Assembly: GCA_905221085.1 (NCBI GenBank)
Contig: CAJNBT010000008.1
Location: forward strand, 55,840 to 119,839
DNA from: a bacterium
GTDB taxonomy: Bacteria > Bacillota > Bacilli > Lactobacillales > Streptococcaceae
Length of the DNA stretch: 64,000 bases
Direction: 5' to 3'
A program made the translations under genes and the position numbers. Of the stretch, positions 54,924-64,000 are shown piece by piece. Positions within the stretch are counted from its first letter, which is position 1. Every line of letters starts with the position of its first letter. The notes under the pieces are model-generated. The model was not told the DNA's origin. It did no database searches and saw only the letters and a program-made list of their open reading frames with translations.

Positions 54924-57569
54924 TTAAATTTCTTCTTTTTTAATTAATTCTGTACGAATTTCTTGTGGAGCCAATAGTCCTGAATGAACTGGATATGATT
55001 GCTCAAGTAAGTCAAGAATAGTTTGTTGGTGTTCTGATATACGCACATTTTCTTGACTCATATTGTAGTAACGGAGGACATAGCCTTCTTCATTTTCAGC
55101 CACTTTAAAGGCTGTTGGGCAAACTTGTGGTAAGCTGAGTGCCGCATGACTCAAGAGGCTACCAGTCGCAGCAACACTTCCTTCTTGTTTAGCAACCTGA
55201 AGACTAGTGAATGGTGTTTGAAAGGCTTTGGCACGACGATAGGCTGAGAAGCGTTCTTGGGCTTGGTGGCATTCAAGTGCAAATTCGACTTCAAACTCCC
55301 GCAAGCATTGTGCTTCTGGTGTTGGGAAGTAACCCCAGTCACCTAGCTCACCTGAGGCACGCAAAATAGTCACTGCAATGGTGTCGTCTCCAAGGATTTC
55401 GTATTCATTCAATCCCTTGTTAGATACAGTCACACCTTTTTCATCGTCATACAGACTGACAAAGGCTTGTTGGTGTTGAGGATTTTCAGGATTTTCCCAT
55501 GAAGCTGCTGGTTTGTTTGGTCGTGTCACCACCTCATAGATGCTTTCAGAATCATTGCTTGGACGCGTGTTGTGAGTCTTAACCAAAAGACGGATACGGT
55601 GGTCTTTGGCAGTGTTAGTAAAACGAGTCTTGCAACGGATTTGTGGATTATCAACGAAGACAGTCATCTCAGTTTCCAGAGGAATGCTTGTCAATTCTTC
55701 TGAACGTCCAGCATCACGCTTCATAAACTCGATGATGCCTTTTTGCTCTTCTTCTAGTTTTTCATCCGCACTGACAGGCACAGTCAATTCATGTTTGAGC
55801 AAAATTTTAGCATAGCGAGCTGTGTTTTCCAAGACCTCGTAGCCCTTAAGCTCTGCATAGATAGGCTCTGTTCCTTTTGGTTGAAAATAGATATACTCAT
55901 TTCCGATATCCCCACGGTCTTCGAAGCGGATAAAGTCTTCGTATGCTTCGTGAGTTGTCTTGTCATAAACTGTGATGTTGTCATCCACACTCACCGTTAC
56001 AAATGGCGTATCAATCACTCCGTTTTGGTAAATACCGTCGCGGTGTTCTTGCTCTCCTTCCAGCAATTGGAAGGTTGTCCAAGAAAGCGGCGCTAGGTGA
56101 ACTGGAATGGTCACGCGCACTTGGCGAGCGATACGAGCTTGGCGGAACTTGTCTTTTGGTAAATCATACTCAAAATTTGCCCCAAGGTCTTCGATTTTAG
56201 CCTCTACAGGACGACCATCCAAGTCCTCTACACGGTAGCTTGGCAAGGTCAAGGCTGCCATCTTCTTGTAGCCTTCTGTTGGATGCAATTCCTTGAAATC
56301 ACAAGTCGCTACATCAATCACTGTGCTGACAGTATCAACCTTATCATGCAAGCCTGTGTTAATGACAGTAAAGAGATAGTCGCTCTGAGCTTCGTGAGTT
56401 GCAATTTTGCCCTTCCACTCGTTAAGAAGATTGGTCTTAACAAAGTTTCCTACTTGATTGACCTTGGCAAAACGAGTTTCCATCTCGCGGTGAACTTCGT
56501 CCACGCTACAACCACAGATGCTATCATGTGGCGCATTCTGCAAAAGTGTTTTCCAAGCATAGATCAACTGATCCTTGTGGTTGTGGCCACCAGTGATAAT
56601 TGTCAAGGGTTCTACAACTTGCTCTAGGAGGTTGCTATTTTCTTGGAAGGCTTGTTTGAGGTAAATGCGGGATGAAGAAGTGTTGGCAAGTGTGTACCAG
56701 CCATCTGTTTCCTGACTGGTCAACTCACCTGTAACCGTTGATAACTGCTCTGGAAGCGCACCTTCCACAGCTTGAACATATTCATCAAAGGAACTGTGAA
56801 CAAAGGTCACATCTGGGAATAGTTCATTTGCCACACGAATGGCTTCGCTCAGATTTTTCTGTACAGGCTGGTGGTCACAGCCGTTCATCATCAACCATTG
56901 GTTAGTCGAAGCGTAGGCACGCACATCTGACAATTTTTGTTTCCAGAAGGTCAAGGCCTCATCTTTATCAACTGGAATTTCATTCCCGTTACTGTACCAG
57001 TTGGCAAAGAGGATACCGAGGACACGACTACCATCCGCACCCTGCCAGTACATTTCTGAAAACTGAGAAGTAAACTGCTCATCTTCGAGGACTTGGTTGT
57101 CAAATCCAATCGGCTTCACACCACGACCAAAGGCTGCTACGTGAATGCCTGATTTTTGAAGGATTTGAGGCGCTTGTCCCATATTTCCAAAGGTATCTGG
57201 GAAGTAACCAATCTGGGTTGATTTACCCCATTTTGCACATTCTGCTTGACCAATCAAGGTATTGCGAACGTTGGCTTCACTGGAGATCAAGTAGTCATCC
57301 TGTAAGATGTAAAATGGACCAATCTTCAATTTTCCTTCGTCAATGTACCGTTGGACTTTGTCGCGATTTTCAGGGCGAATTTCCAAGTAATCATCAAGGA
57401 CAATGGTTTGTCCATCCAAGTGGAAACTCTTGAATTCAGGATCATTTTCAAAAAGATCAAAGAGATTGTCAAACAATTCCACCAACTGCATACGGTGGCT
57501 TTCAAAAGGCAAGTACCACTCACGATCCCAGTGACTATGTGAGATAATATGTACGACAACATTTTCCAT
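54924..57569 (-). CDS. GH38 alpha-mannosidase
   Basis: An 881-residue enzyme that removes alpha-linked mannose from N-glycans. The zinc-binding motif HSHWDREW lies at the N-terminus (about 11-18). The nucleophile Asp is in IGYFPDTFGNMGQAPQ. The GGHNHKDQL and HDSICGCSVDEVHREM stretches are typical. The mannosidase middle domain and beta-sandwich fill the rest. ATG at 57569 is preferred over 57584; it matches the pneumococcal length as I recall it. No signal peptide. It follows the GH125 gene by about 90 bp. Confidence 0.92.
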   Translation of the reverse strand: MENVVVHIISHSHWDREWYLPFESHRMQLVELFDNLFDLFENDPEFKSFHLDGQTIVLDDYLEIRPENRDKVQRYIDEGKLKIGPFYILQDDYLISSEANVRNTLIGQAECAKWGKSTQIGYFPDTFGNMGQAPQILQKSGIHVAAFGRGVKPIGFDNQVLEDEQFTSQFSEMYWQGADGSRVLGILFANWYSNGNEIPVDKDEALTFWKQKLSDVRAYASTNQWLMMNGCDHQPVQKNLSEAIRVANELFPDVTFVHSSFDEYVQAVEGALPEQLSTVTGELTSQETDGWYTLANTSSSRIYLKQAFQENSNLLEQVVEPLTIITGGHNHKDQLIYAWKTLLQNAPHDSICGCSVDEVHREMETRFAKVNQVGNFVKTNLLNEWKGKIATHEAQSDYLFTVINTGLHDKVDTVSTVIDVATCDFKELHPTEGYKKMAALTLPSYRVEDLDGRPVEAKIEDLGANFEYDLPKDKFRQARIARQVRVTIPVHLAPLSWTTFQLLEGEQEHRDGIYQNGVIDTPFVTVSVDDNITVYDKTTHEAYEDFIRFEDRGDIGNEYIYFQPKGTEPIYAELKGYEVLENTARYAKILLKHELTVPVSADEKLEEEQKGIIEFMKRDAGRSEELTSIPLETEMTVFVDNPQIRCKTRFTNTAKDHRIRLLVKTHNTRPSNDSESIYEVVTRPNKPAASWENPENPQHQQAFVSLYDDEKGVTVSNKGLNEYEILGDDTIAVTILRASGELGDWGYFPTPEAQCLREFEVEFALECHQAQERFSAYRRAKAFQTPFTSLQVAKQEGSVAATGSLLSHAALSLPQVCPTAFKVAENEEGYVLRYYNMSQENVRISEHQQTILDLLEQSYPVHSGLLAPQEIRTELIKKEEI

Positions 57570-57660
57570 GAAGTAAAACCTCATTCTAAATTAAATTTTT
57601 AATGTTTTAAATGTAAATTTGTGATTCTTTCCAAGAATCAGTTGCGCTAAAGCGCGCTCC

Positions 57661-58941
57661 TTAGCGGATATCCAAGTAATCCAAGACTAACTCACAGAAC
57701 ATCATGTTGGCCCAAGAGAACCATTCACGTGAGTAGAGGGTCGGATCATCTACGTGGAAGCTTTCATGCATGACACCTGTACCACCATCACAAGCAACCA
57801 GCCGATCCAGCAAGAATTTCTTCTCTGCCTTATCTGTAGCTGTCAAGCCTTGGATAGAAAGAGCAATTGGCCAGATATAGCGATAGAAGGTATGAGAACT
57901 TCCGAGACCGCTAGCGTATTCTCCTTGGTAGAAGTAGGGATTTTCAGGGCTCAGAATGGTGCGACGAGTTGCTTGATACACTTCATCGTTGACATCGCAG
58001 TAGCCCAGATAAGGCGCAGCCAACAAACTTGGTACATTTGGATCATCCATGATGCTGGCATTTCCTAGACCATCCACTTCAAAGGCATAAATCTTTTCGC
58101 CTTTACTGTTGGTGGTGTAAGCATAGTTTTCGATTCCTTCTTGAATCTCAGTCTGGAGACGCTTAGCATCAGCAATAACACTCTGGCTATCAGCTAGGGC
58201 TAGTTCTGCAAAGATTTCTTGCACATACCCCAAGACAACTACAGCAAACATATTTGACGGAATCAAGTAGCTATATTGACAACAATCATCACTTGGACGA
58301 AAAGCTGACCAGGTCATGCCTGTCACTGCAAAATCAGGGCCAAAGCCATCATTTACCAAGGTGTCTTCCTTACGGTCCGTATCTCGGACAAAACGATAAG
58401 GAGAGTTCTTGTGGTCTTGTTCCACCGTCCACAGATGGAGAATTTCCTTAGTCGCTGCAACAAAAGTCTCATCAAACTGACTAGTCTCGCCAGTCTCTTT
58501 CCAGAGGAGATAAGCCAGCTGCAAAGGATAGCAAAGTGAGTCCACCTCATACTTGCGTTCCCAAATCCAGCCATTAAGGTCTGTGTGGTCAGTCTCGTGG
58601 TGCCCCTTCCAGTTTTCCTCAATGTTAAAAGAGTTGGCATAAGGATCCTTGAGAATCAGGGTCATCTGACGTTTGACCAAACCTGCAATGGTCTGACGCA
58701 GGAGGGAATCTCTTTTAGCCACATGAAGGTAGGGTCTGAGTTGAGCTGTCGAATCTCGAAGCCACATAGCAGGAATATCCCCAGTCAAGACAAAGGTTGA
58801 ACCGTCTTCTAAAATCTCGACCGTATTGTCCAAGGTGTCGGTGTAGCAACGCTCGAAAACATCCACCCATTCTGGATGGTCCTTAGCCCGCTCTGCCACT
58901 TCATCTAGCCATTCTCTAACAATTTCTTTTGAATAAATCAT
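57661..58941 (-). CDS. GH125 exo-alpha-1,6-mannosidase
   Basis: A 426-residue (alpha/alpha)6-barrel enzyme that removes alpha-1,6-linked mannose. Family motifs are TGDIPAMWLRDSTAQLRPYL, KYEVDSLCYPLQLAYLLW and the late MHESFHVDD, which include its catalytic acid residues. The start at 58941 follows GAGGAT. It is first in the hydrolase operon GH125-GH38-ROK-GH20C, divergent from GH92. Cytoplasmic by lack of a signal peptide. Confidence 0.92.
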   Translation of the reverse strand: MIYSKEIVREWLDEVAERAKDHPEWVDVFERCYTDTLDNTVEILEDGSTFVLTGDIPAMWLRDSTAQLRPYLHVAKRDSLLRQTIAGLVKRQMTLILKDPYANSFNIEENWKGHHETDHTDLNGWIWERKYEVDSLCYPLQLAYLLWKETGETSQFDETFVAATKEILHLWTVEQDHKNSPYRFVRDTDRKEDTLVNDGFGPDFAVTGMTWSAFRPSDDCCQYSYLIPSNMFAVVVLGYVQEIFAELALADSQSVIADAKRLQTEIQEGIENYAYTTNSKGEKIYAFEVDGLGNASIMDDPNVPSLLAAPYLGYCDVNDEVYQATRRTILSPENPYFYQGEYASGLGSSHTFYRYIWPIALSIQGLTATDKAEKKFLLDRLVACDGGTGVMHESFHVDDPTLYSREWFSWANMMFCELVLDYLDIR

Positions 58942-58976
58942 TGTGCAGTATCCTCTTTCAAACAAGTTTCATTTTC

Positions 58977-58982
58977 AGTATA
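58977..58982 (-). promoter_or_regulatory. -10 element of the GH125 operon
   Basis: TATACT on the minus strand, 36 bp before the GH125 ATG. The -35 is not clear. Confidence 0.45.
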
Positions 58983-59079
58983 TAGCTTTTGAGACAGAAA
59001 ATACATACACAAATGATAGTCATTTTTCTACAAAATAGTTATCTTTGAAACTCCTTTTCTAAAGGCCTTCTTTTTCTGA

Positions 59080-59085
59080 TATAAT
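59080..59085 (+). promoter_or_regulatory. Extended -10 promoter of the GH92 gene
   Basis: TGATATAAT is an extended -10, 26 bp before the ATG, with the ribosome site AAAGGAAAG. Confidence 0.6.
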
Positions 59086-59111
59086 GTAGAAAAACAGCTA
59101 AAGGAAAGACT

Positions 59112-61208
59112 ATGAAACCACTACTTGAAACCATCGATACCCGCTTTGGAACTGCCAGCAAGCATGCCTTTTCTCGGGGAAATACCCTGCCATACACAGG
59201 CGTGCCTTTTGGGATGAATTACTTTGTACCCCAGACCAGTGACCAGGAAGGATCTTGGTTTTTTGATCCGCATCTGCCTATCTTTCAGGGGATTCGATTA
59301 ACCCACCAGCCCAGCCCTTGGATTGGGGACTACTCTTGGATCCTCCTGACACCTGTCACAGGCAAACTGGGTGGAGACAGCCTCTTTCACCGCCAGTCTT
59401 CTTATGATATCGAAAAAGCCTCTTTCCAACCTCATTATCTAAAGATTTTCTCCCTGCGCTATCAGATTGAAACACAGCTCACACCGACTTGCTACGGTGC
59501 TTCTATTCGTTTGGAGCAAAAGCAAGGCAAAGCCCTCTCCCTCTATCTTCACGCAGCAGATGAACTGACAGTGGAGCAGGTAGATAAGCGAATTCTTGCC
59601 CTGCGACAAGAGGGAAAAACTGAGACCAACAAAAATCCACTGATACTCTTCACTGCCCTGAAAATGAATACGGATATTCTTGCTGTCATCCAGGAAGAGA
59701 GAGACTGGCGAATTGACTTAGCAAGCAGCCATACTGAGGTTCAGCTAGCCACTTCTTTCATCTCTCATTCTCAAGCACTGCTTAATCTACCTCAAAAGGA
59801 CTTTGATAGCTGTAAATCAAGTGCCCAAGCCGACTGGGAAAATCTCCTCCATCGTTTTGACGTTATCGAGACAGGAGAGGCTGACAGAACCTTCTTTGAC
59901 CACTGTCTCTACAGACTCTTCCTCTTCCCACAAACTTTTTATGAGGTTGATGAATCAGGGCAAGCCATCCACATGGATCTGGTTACTGGAACTGTCAAGC
60001 CTGGTGTCCTCTTTAGCAACAATGGTTTCTGGGATACCTTCCGCACCACCTTCCCCCTCTTTGCCCTTATCATACCAGAACACTACCACCGTTTTTTAGA
60101 AGGTTTCCTCAATAGCTACCGCGATACTGGTTTTCTTCCAAAATGGCTGGCTCCAGATGAACGGGGCATGATGCCAGGTACACTTTTAGACGGTATTATC
60201 GCAGATAGCGCCTGCAAGGACATGGCCCCTGACCTAGAAGAAGAACTCCTCCAAGCCATGCTTGAAACAGCCACCAAGGCCGACCCTCTCGGCATCAATG
60301 GTCGTCACGGACTAGAGCAATACAAAGAACTGGGCTACCTCTCTACCGATCACCACGAAAGCGTCAGCCACACCCTAGACTATGCCTATAGTGACTTTTG
60401 TATCGCTAGCTGTGCTGAAAAACTAGGGAAAATAGAAATCGCTGAAACCTACAAGGCCGCATCACAAAATTACCGCCATCTATTTGATCCTGAGACAGAT
60501 TACATGCGAGCGCGTGATGGTCAAGGCAACTTCCGTCCTGATTTCTCTTCGTATAGTTGGGGACGCGACTATGCCGAATGCTCTGCCATCCAAGCAACTT
60601 TAGGCGTCCTACACGACATCTCAGGTTTGATCCAACTTATGGGTGGAAAAGAAGCATTCAGCAACTATCTTTTGAAAACCTGTCAAGATGCTCCCCTCTT
60701 TGAGACAACAGGCTATGGTTACGAGATTCACGAAATGAGCGAGATGGCTACTGCTCCTTTTGGACAACTCGCTATTTCCAACCAGCCGAGCTTCCACATT
60801 CCTTATCTCTTCCGCTACAGTGATTACCCTGACTACACTGCCCTTCTCATCAAGACCTTACGTCAGAAAGCCTTTCACCCAAGCTGGGAAGCCTATCCTG
60901 GCGATGAAGACAATGGCAGTCTCTCAGCCTGGTACATCTGGTCAGCTCTCGGTTTTTATCCAACCTGTCCAGGCAAGCCCAGCTATGATCTCGGAATCCC
61001 TCTCTTTGACCACCTCCGAGTTTATCTGGCTAAAGAAGATAAATGGTTGGATATCCATACTAAACAAAACCATAGCCATTTTAACTTTGTAAAAGAATGT
61101 CGACTAGATAATACCTCTATAACTAGCATTCAACATCAAGATCTCTTAAAAGCTGAACAGCTAACCTTCACCCTTAGCTGGTTACCAAGTCAGCCGTCCA
61201 CTTCCTGA
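59112..61208 (+). CDS. GH92 alpha-1,2-mannosidase
   Basis: A 698-residue calcium-dependent exo-mannosidase. An N-terminal beta-sandwich (about 1-235) precedes an (alpha/alpha)6 barrel. Family motifs visible are FGTASKHAFSRGNTLPYTGV, NGFWDTFRTTFPLF, SHTLDYAYSDFCI and YPGDEDNGSLSAWYIWSALG, the last with catalytic acids. No signal peptide, so it acts inside the cell. It trims alpha-1,2-mannose from imported high-mannose N-glycans before GH38 and GH125 act. It is divergent from the other hydrolases and ends at a strong terminator. Confidence 0.92.
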   Translation: MKPLLETIDTRFGTASKHAFSRGNTLPYTGVPFGMNYFVPQTSDQEGSWFFDPHLPIFQGIRLTHQPSPWIGDYSWILLTPVTGKLGGDSLFHRQSSYDIEKASFQPHYLKIFSLRYQIETQLTPTCYGASIRLEQKQGKALSLYLHAADELTVEQVDKRILALRQEGKTETNKNPLILFTALKMNTDILAVIQEERDWRIDLASSHTEVQLATSFISHSQALLNLPQKDFDSCKSSAQADWENLLHRFDVIETGEADRTFFDHCLYRLFLFPQTFYEVDESGQAIHMDLVTGTVKPGVLFSNNGFWDTFRTTFPLFALIIPEHYHRFLEGFLNSYRDTGFLPKWLAPDERGMMPGTLLDGIIADSACKDMAPDLEEELLQAMLETATKADPLGINGRHGLEQYKELGYLSTDHHESVSHTLDYAYSDFCIASCAEKLGKIEIAETYKAASQNYRHLFDPETDYMRARDGQGNFRPDFSSYSWGRDYAECSAIQATLGVLHDISGLIQLMGGKEAFSNYLLKTCQDAPLFETTGYGYEIHEMSEMATAPFGQLAISNQPSFHIPYLFRYSDYPDYTALLIKTLRQKAFHPSWEAYPGDEDNGSLSAWYIWSALGFYPTCPGKPSYDLGIPLFDHLRVYLAKEDKWLDIHTKQNHSHFNFVKECRLDNTSITSIQHQDLLKAEQLTFTLSWLPSQPSTS

Positions 61209-61213
61209 AATGC

Positions 61214-61251
61214 AAAAATCTCCTAGCAGGCTTTCCTGCTAGGAGATTTTC
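61214..61251. terminator. Strong bidirectional terminator
   Basis: AAAATCTCCTAGCAGG / CCTGCTAGGAGATTTT is a perfect 16-bp stem with a 4-base loop, after the GH92 gene. Confidence 0.9.
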
Positions 61252-61321
61252 TTGTGAGAGGTACTTGTTTAAGCTTTGAAAATCGGATTTATTATTCGAT
61301 AAGTATCAAACAATCTACCAA

Positions 61322-64000
61322 TTAAGCTTCTTCGTCTTCTTTACGACGACGGCCTGCAAGACCAAGACCAAGTAATGCACTTGCGGCTGCTGCTACCATA
61401 GCTACAGTAGAATCTGCTGTACCTGTATTTGGCAACTCTTTAGCTGCTTTACGCGCATTTGCTTGTGCTGATGCTGTTTGACTAGCATTAGATGCTGCTG
61501 GAGTAGTAGCTGAATCTACAGCTGGTGTTTGAGCAGCTTGGTCGTTAGCTGGAGTTGCATGATCAGTTGATGAAGCAACTTTCGCCATAAAGCCTTCGAT
61601 ACGTTTAACCATTGCATCCACTTCTGCTTGAGTTGCTTCTGCATTGGCAAATACTTTCTTAGCATCTGCTGATAATGCATTCGCTTCTTTTGCAGTTTCT
61701 GCATCAAGCTTAGCTGATTCTTTAATGATTAATTCATCCAATTGACGAATAGCACCTTCTAACTTCGCTTTATCCACTTTTGCATCAGTGTTAGTAGCTC
61801 CGTTATTGCCAGAAGTTCCGTTACCGTTACCACTGTTATTGCCGCCACCATTTGATGGTACATATGGACGTTGTTTGAAGATATCTTTAGATGCGATTGT
61901 GTAAACTTTACCATCTTTAGTAATTACAGTTGCATTTCCTGCTTTGTCGAAGACAACTTCTACTACGTCAGCATTTGCTCCTTTAATCTTAGCTTTTGCA
62001 GCGTCTTTTTCTGCATCCGTTAAGTTATTGAAGTCTGCTACTGTTTCTTTTTCGAAGTCAACATTGATGTTTTCACCATTGTTCTTAGCTGCAACATCTT
62101 TAGCATCTTTAACTAATTGAGCTGCTGGAATTGTTGCTGTCTTACCTTCTGGGGTTGTAACTGTTGCGTTTCCTTTATCGTCTACTACTACAGTTGATCC
62201 TGGGTTGACTGCTTTAATTGATTCTTTAACTTTTTCAATTTCATCAGCTGTTAATTTAGCTTTATCTCCAACTAACACTCTAGTTGCTGGTGTGTTCACA
62301 CCATTTTGTTGAGTTGGATCAGTTAATTTATCTTCTGGAATTACTAAGTCAAGTTCTGGGATTACTAATACTGTTCCATCACCTTTAGTAACGATTGCAT
62401 CACCTTTATCATTTACTACTACAGTTGATCCTGGGTTTACATCCTCTACTGCTTTCTTAACTTTTGCTTTTTCTTCATCTGTTAAGTTAGCTGGATCTTT
62501 TACTACTGTCTTAGTTGCTGGTGTGTTTGCACCATTTCCTGCATTTGCTTTACCTGCGTCTGCTGCTGACTTAGTTACATCTGCTGCTGGAATTGTTGCT
62601 GTCTTACCTTCTGGAGTTGTAACTGTTACGTTTCCTTTATCGTCTACTACAACTTTAGATCCTGGATTTACAGCTTTAACTTTGTCTTCGATTGCTTTCT
62701 TCTCAGCGTCTGTTAAGTTAGCTGGATCTTTAACTTCTACCTTAGCTGCTGGTGTGTTTACTGCATTTCCTGCATTTGCTTTACCTGCATCTGCTGCTGA
62801 CTTAGTTAAATCTCCTGCTGGAATTGTTGCTGTCTTACCTTCTGGGGTTGTGACTGTTGCGTTTCCTTTATCGTCTACTACAACTTTAGATCCTGGATTT
62901 ACTGCCTCAATTGCTTTCTTAACTTTTGCTTTTTCTTCATCTGTTAATTTGGCTGGATCTTTAACTTCTACCTTAGCTGCTGGTGTGTTTACTGCATTTC
63001 CTGCATTTGCTTTAGCTGCGTCTTCTGGTGATTTAGTTAAGTCTGTTGCTGGGATTACTACTACATCACCTTCTGGGGTTGTGACTGTTGCATTTCCTTT
63101 ATCGTCTACTACAACTTTAGATCCTGGGTTTACTGCCTCAATTGCTTCCTTAACTTTTGCTTTTTCTTCATCTGTTAATTTGGCTGGATCTTTAACTTCT
63201 ACCTTAGCTGCTGGTGTGTTTACTGCATTTCCTGCATTTGCTTTAGCTGCGTCTTCTGGTGATTTAGTTAAGTCTGTTGCTGGAATTACAGCTGTCTTAC
63301 CTTCTGGGGTTGTGACTGTCGCATTTCCTTTATCATCTACAACTACTGTTGCACCTGGGTTCACAGCTTTAACTTTGTCTGCGATAGCTGTCTTAGCTGC
63401 TTCATCTACACCTTTGGCTGGATCTACAACTACTTTATCCGCTGGTTTAACGATGTCGTTACCTGCATTTGGTTTAGTTGCAGCTTCTGGATCTTTCGTC
63501 AAGTCTGTTGATGGAATTACTACTGGTTCTCCATCTTTTGGTGTAACTGTCGCATTTCCTTTATCATCTACAACTACTGTTGCATCTGGATTTACAGCTT
63601 TAACTTTATCTTCGATCGCTTTCTTCTCAGCGTCTGTAAGTTTTTCTGGATTTGCTACTACTGTCTTATCTGCTGGTTTAACGATGTCGTTGCCTGCATT
63701 TGGTTTAGTTGCAGCTTCTGGATCTTTCGTCAAGTCTGCTGCTGGAATTACGGCTGTCTTACCTTCTGGAGTTGTAACTGTCGCATTTCCTTTATCATCT
63801 ACAACTACTGTTGCATCTGGGTTCACAGCTTTAACTTTATCTTCGATCGCTTTCTTCTCAGCGTCTGTAAGTTTTTCTGGATTTGCTACTACTGTCTTAT
63901 CTGCTGGTTTAACGATGTCGTTGCCTGCATTTGGTTTAGTTGCAGCTTCTGGATCTTTCGTCAAGTCTGTTGCTGGAATTACGGCTGTCTTACCTTCTGG
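61322..64000 (-). CDS. LPXTG wall-anchored surface protein with Rib-like repeats (N-terminus outside window)
   Basis: The visible 892 residues are the C-terminal part of a larger surface protein; the frame is open to the window edge. Nine tandem units of about 77 residues run from the edge to about 61870. Each has the form (D/P)AxLTD-EEK, AVNPGS-VVVDDKGNATVTTPEG and TIPA-DL, resembling Rib/alpha-like beta-sandwich repeats. A Gly/Asn-rich linker, a helical region (about 61570-61790) and an Ala/Thr-rich wall-spanning part follow. LPNTG then precedes a hydrophobic stretch and the basic tail RRRKEDEEA: a sortase A substrate. Likely an adhesin; the binding head is not visible. The last repeats diverge most. 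Confidence 0.88.
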   Translation of the reverse strand, partial: PEGKTAVIPATDLTKDPEAATKPNAGNDIVKPADKTVVANPEKLTDAEKKAIEDKVKAVNPDATVVVDDKGNATVTTPEGKTAVIPAADLTKDPEAATKPNAGNDIVKPADKTVVANPEKLTDAEKKAIEDKVKAVNPDATVVVDDKGNATVTPKDGEPVVIPSTDLTKDPEAATKPNAGNDIVKPADKVVVDPAKGVDEAAKTAIADKVKAVNPGATVVVDDKGNATVTTPEGKTAVIPATDLTKSPEDAAKANAGNAVNTPAAKVEVKDPAKLTDEEKAKVKEAIEAVNPGSKVVVDDKGNATVTTPEGDVVVIPATDLTKSPEDAAKANAGNAVNTPAAKVEVKDPAKLTDEEKAKVKKAIEAVNPGSKVVVDDKGNATVTTPEGKTATIPAGDLTKSAADAGKANAGNAVNTPAAKVEVKDPANLTDAEKKAIEDKVKAVNPGSKVVVDDKGNVTVTTPEGKTATIPAADVTKSAADAGKANAGNGANTPATKTVVKDPANLTDEEKAKVKKAVEDVNPGSTVVVNDKGDAIVTKGDGTVLVIPELDLVIPEDKLTDPTQQNGVNTPATRVLVGDKAKLTADEIEKVKESIKAVNPGSTVVVDDKGNATVTTPEGKTATIPAAQLVKDAKDVAAKNNGENINVDFEKETVADFNNLTDAEKDAAKAKIKGANADVVEVVFDKAGNATVITKDGKVYTIASKDIFKQRPYVPSNGGGNNSGNGNGTSGNNGATNTDAKVDKAKLEGAIRQLDELIIKESAKLDAETAKEANALSADAKKVFANAEATQAEVDAMVKRIEGFMAKVASSTDHATPANDQAAQTPAVDSATTPAASNASQTASAQANARKAAKELPNTGTADSTVAMVAAAASALLGLGLAGRRRKEDEEA
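61870..64000 (-). repeat. Tandem 231-bp coding repeats
   Basis: Period 231 bp, seen for example from 63971 to 63740. Units nearest the window edge are almost identical over long stretches; those nearest the wall anchor are degenerate. This gradient suggests recent amplification at the distal end and variation in copy number. Confidence 0.85.

Noticed and set aside
61870..64000. CRISPR-like regular repeats
   Set aside because: The period is 231 bp, the frame is open throughout and the units encode protein domains; there are no short repeats with unique spacers and no cas genes.
61322..64000. Identity with the pneumococcal adhesin PavB, encoded near the ngt locus
   Set aside because: PavB has larger SSURE repeats as I recall them; the 77-residue units here look Rib-like, so no gene name was given.

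Overview
The window looks like a chromosomal segment of a mitis-group Streptococcus, close to S. pneumoniae and most likely S. mitis or a near relative. The gene order from about 0.1 to 61 kb follows, in reverse, the pneumococcal region between the N-glycan ABC transporter genes and ruvA/tag (recalled, not searched). Supporting signs are a BOX repeat, a cib competence bacteriocin with a ComX-type promoter, an Rgg/SHP pheromone locus and a methionine box. The riboflavin operon and pspA, which I recall between these markers in the pneumococcal reference, are absent.

Layout. 0-6 kb: a membrane protein tail, an S66 peptidase with an odd start codon, a SemiSWEET, tag-ruvA-mutL and a LytTR/membrane pair. 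6-17.8 kb: nrdI, a small membrane protein, the YesMN-type two-component system with a YesL protein, a Trep_Strep membrane protein, a MetNIQ importer with an M20 peptidase, a cystine-type binding protein and AzlCD. 17.8-24 kb: a peptide and bacteriocin island woven around tsaB-rimI-tsaD. It contains an intact rgg-shp-vp1-like module, a decayed second copy, an immunity gene whose end matches the end of tsaD, and cibABC. 24-30 kb: rpoY-rnjA, mnmG, a Nudix gene and mnmA, with two BOX-like structured repeats. 30.4-34.2 kb: an AT-rich accessory block of five to six small or unrecognised membrane proteins divergent from an Rgg-type regulator. 34-48 kb: a LysM protein, L-serine dehydratase, a HAD phosphatase, a CapD-type dehydratase, a glycosyltransferase, transporters, a PadR operon, trhO and an OFA-family transporter. 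48-61 kb: a complete host N-glycan locus. 61.3 kb to the edge: a repeat-rich LPXTG wall protein, cut by the window end.

How the parts connect. The NgtS/P1/P2-type importer lies directly beside GH20C, a ROK protein, GH38, GH125 and GH92. Together these can import and strip mannose and GlcNAc from host N-glycans. As I recall the pneumococcal reference, the hydrolases sit at a separate locus, so this joined arrangement is notable. The YesMN-type system at 7-10 kb resembles pneumococcal TCS07, reported to control host-glycan use. CcpA (cre-like) sites are seen at several promoters of these systems. A near-perfect parS site lies between the two halves of the N-glycan locus.

The most interesting leads are: (1) two diverged BOX-like repeats whose helices differ in sequence but keep the same lengths and a GGG loop; (2) the duplicated and decayed Rgg/SHP/VP1 module with symmetric operators; (3) the unified N-glycan locus with its parS site; (4) the unrecognised AT-rich Rgg-linked membrane-protein block.
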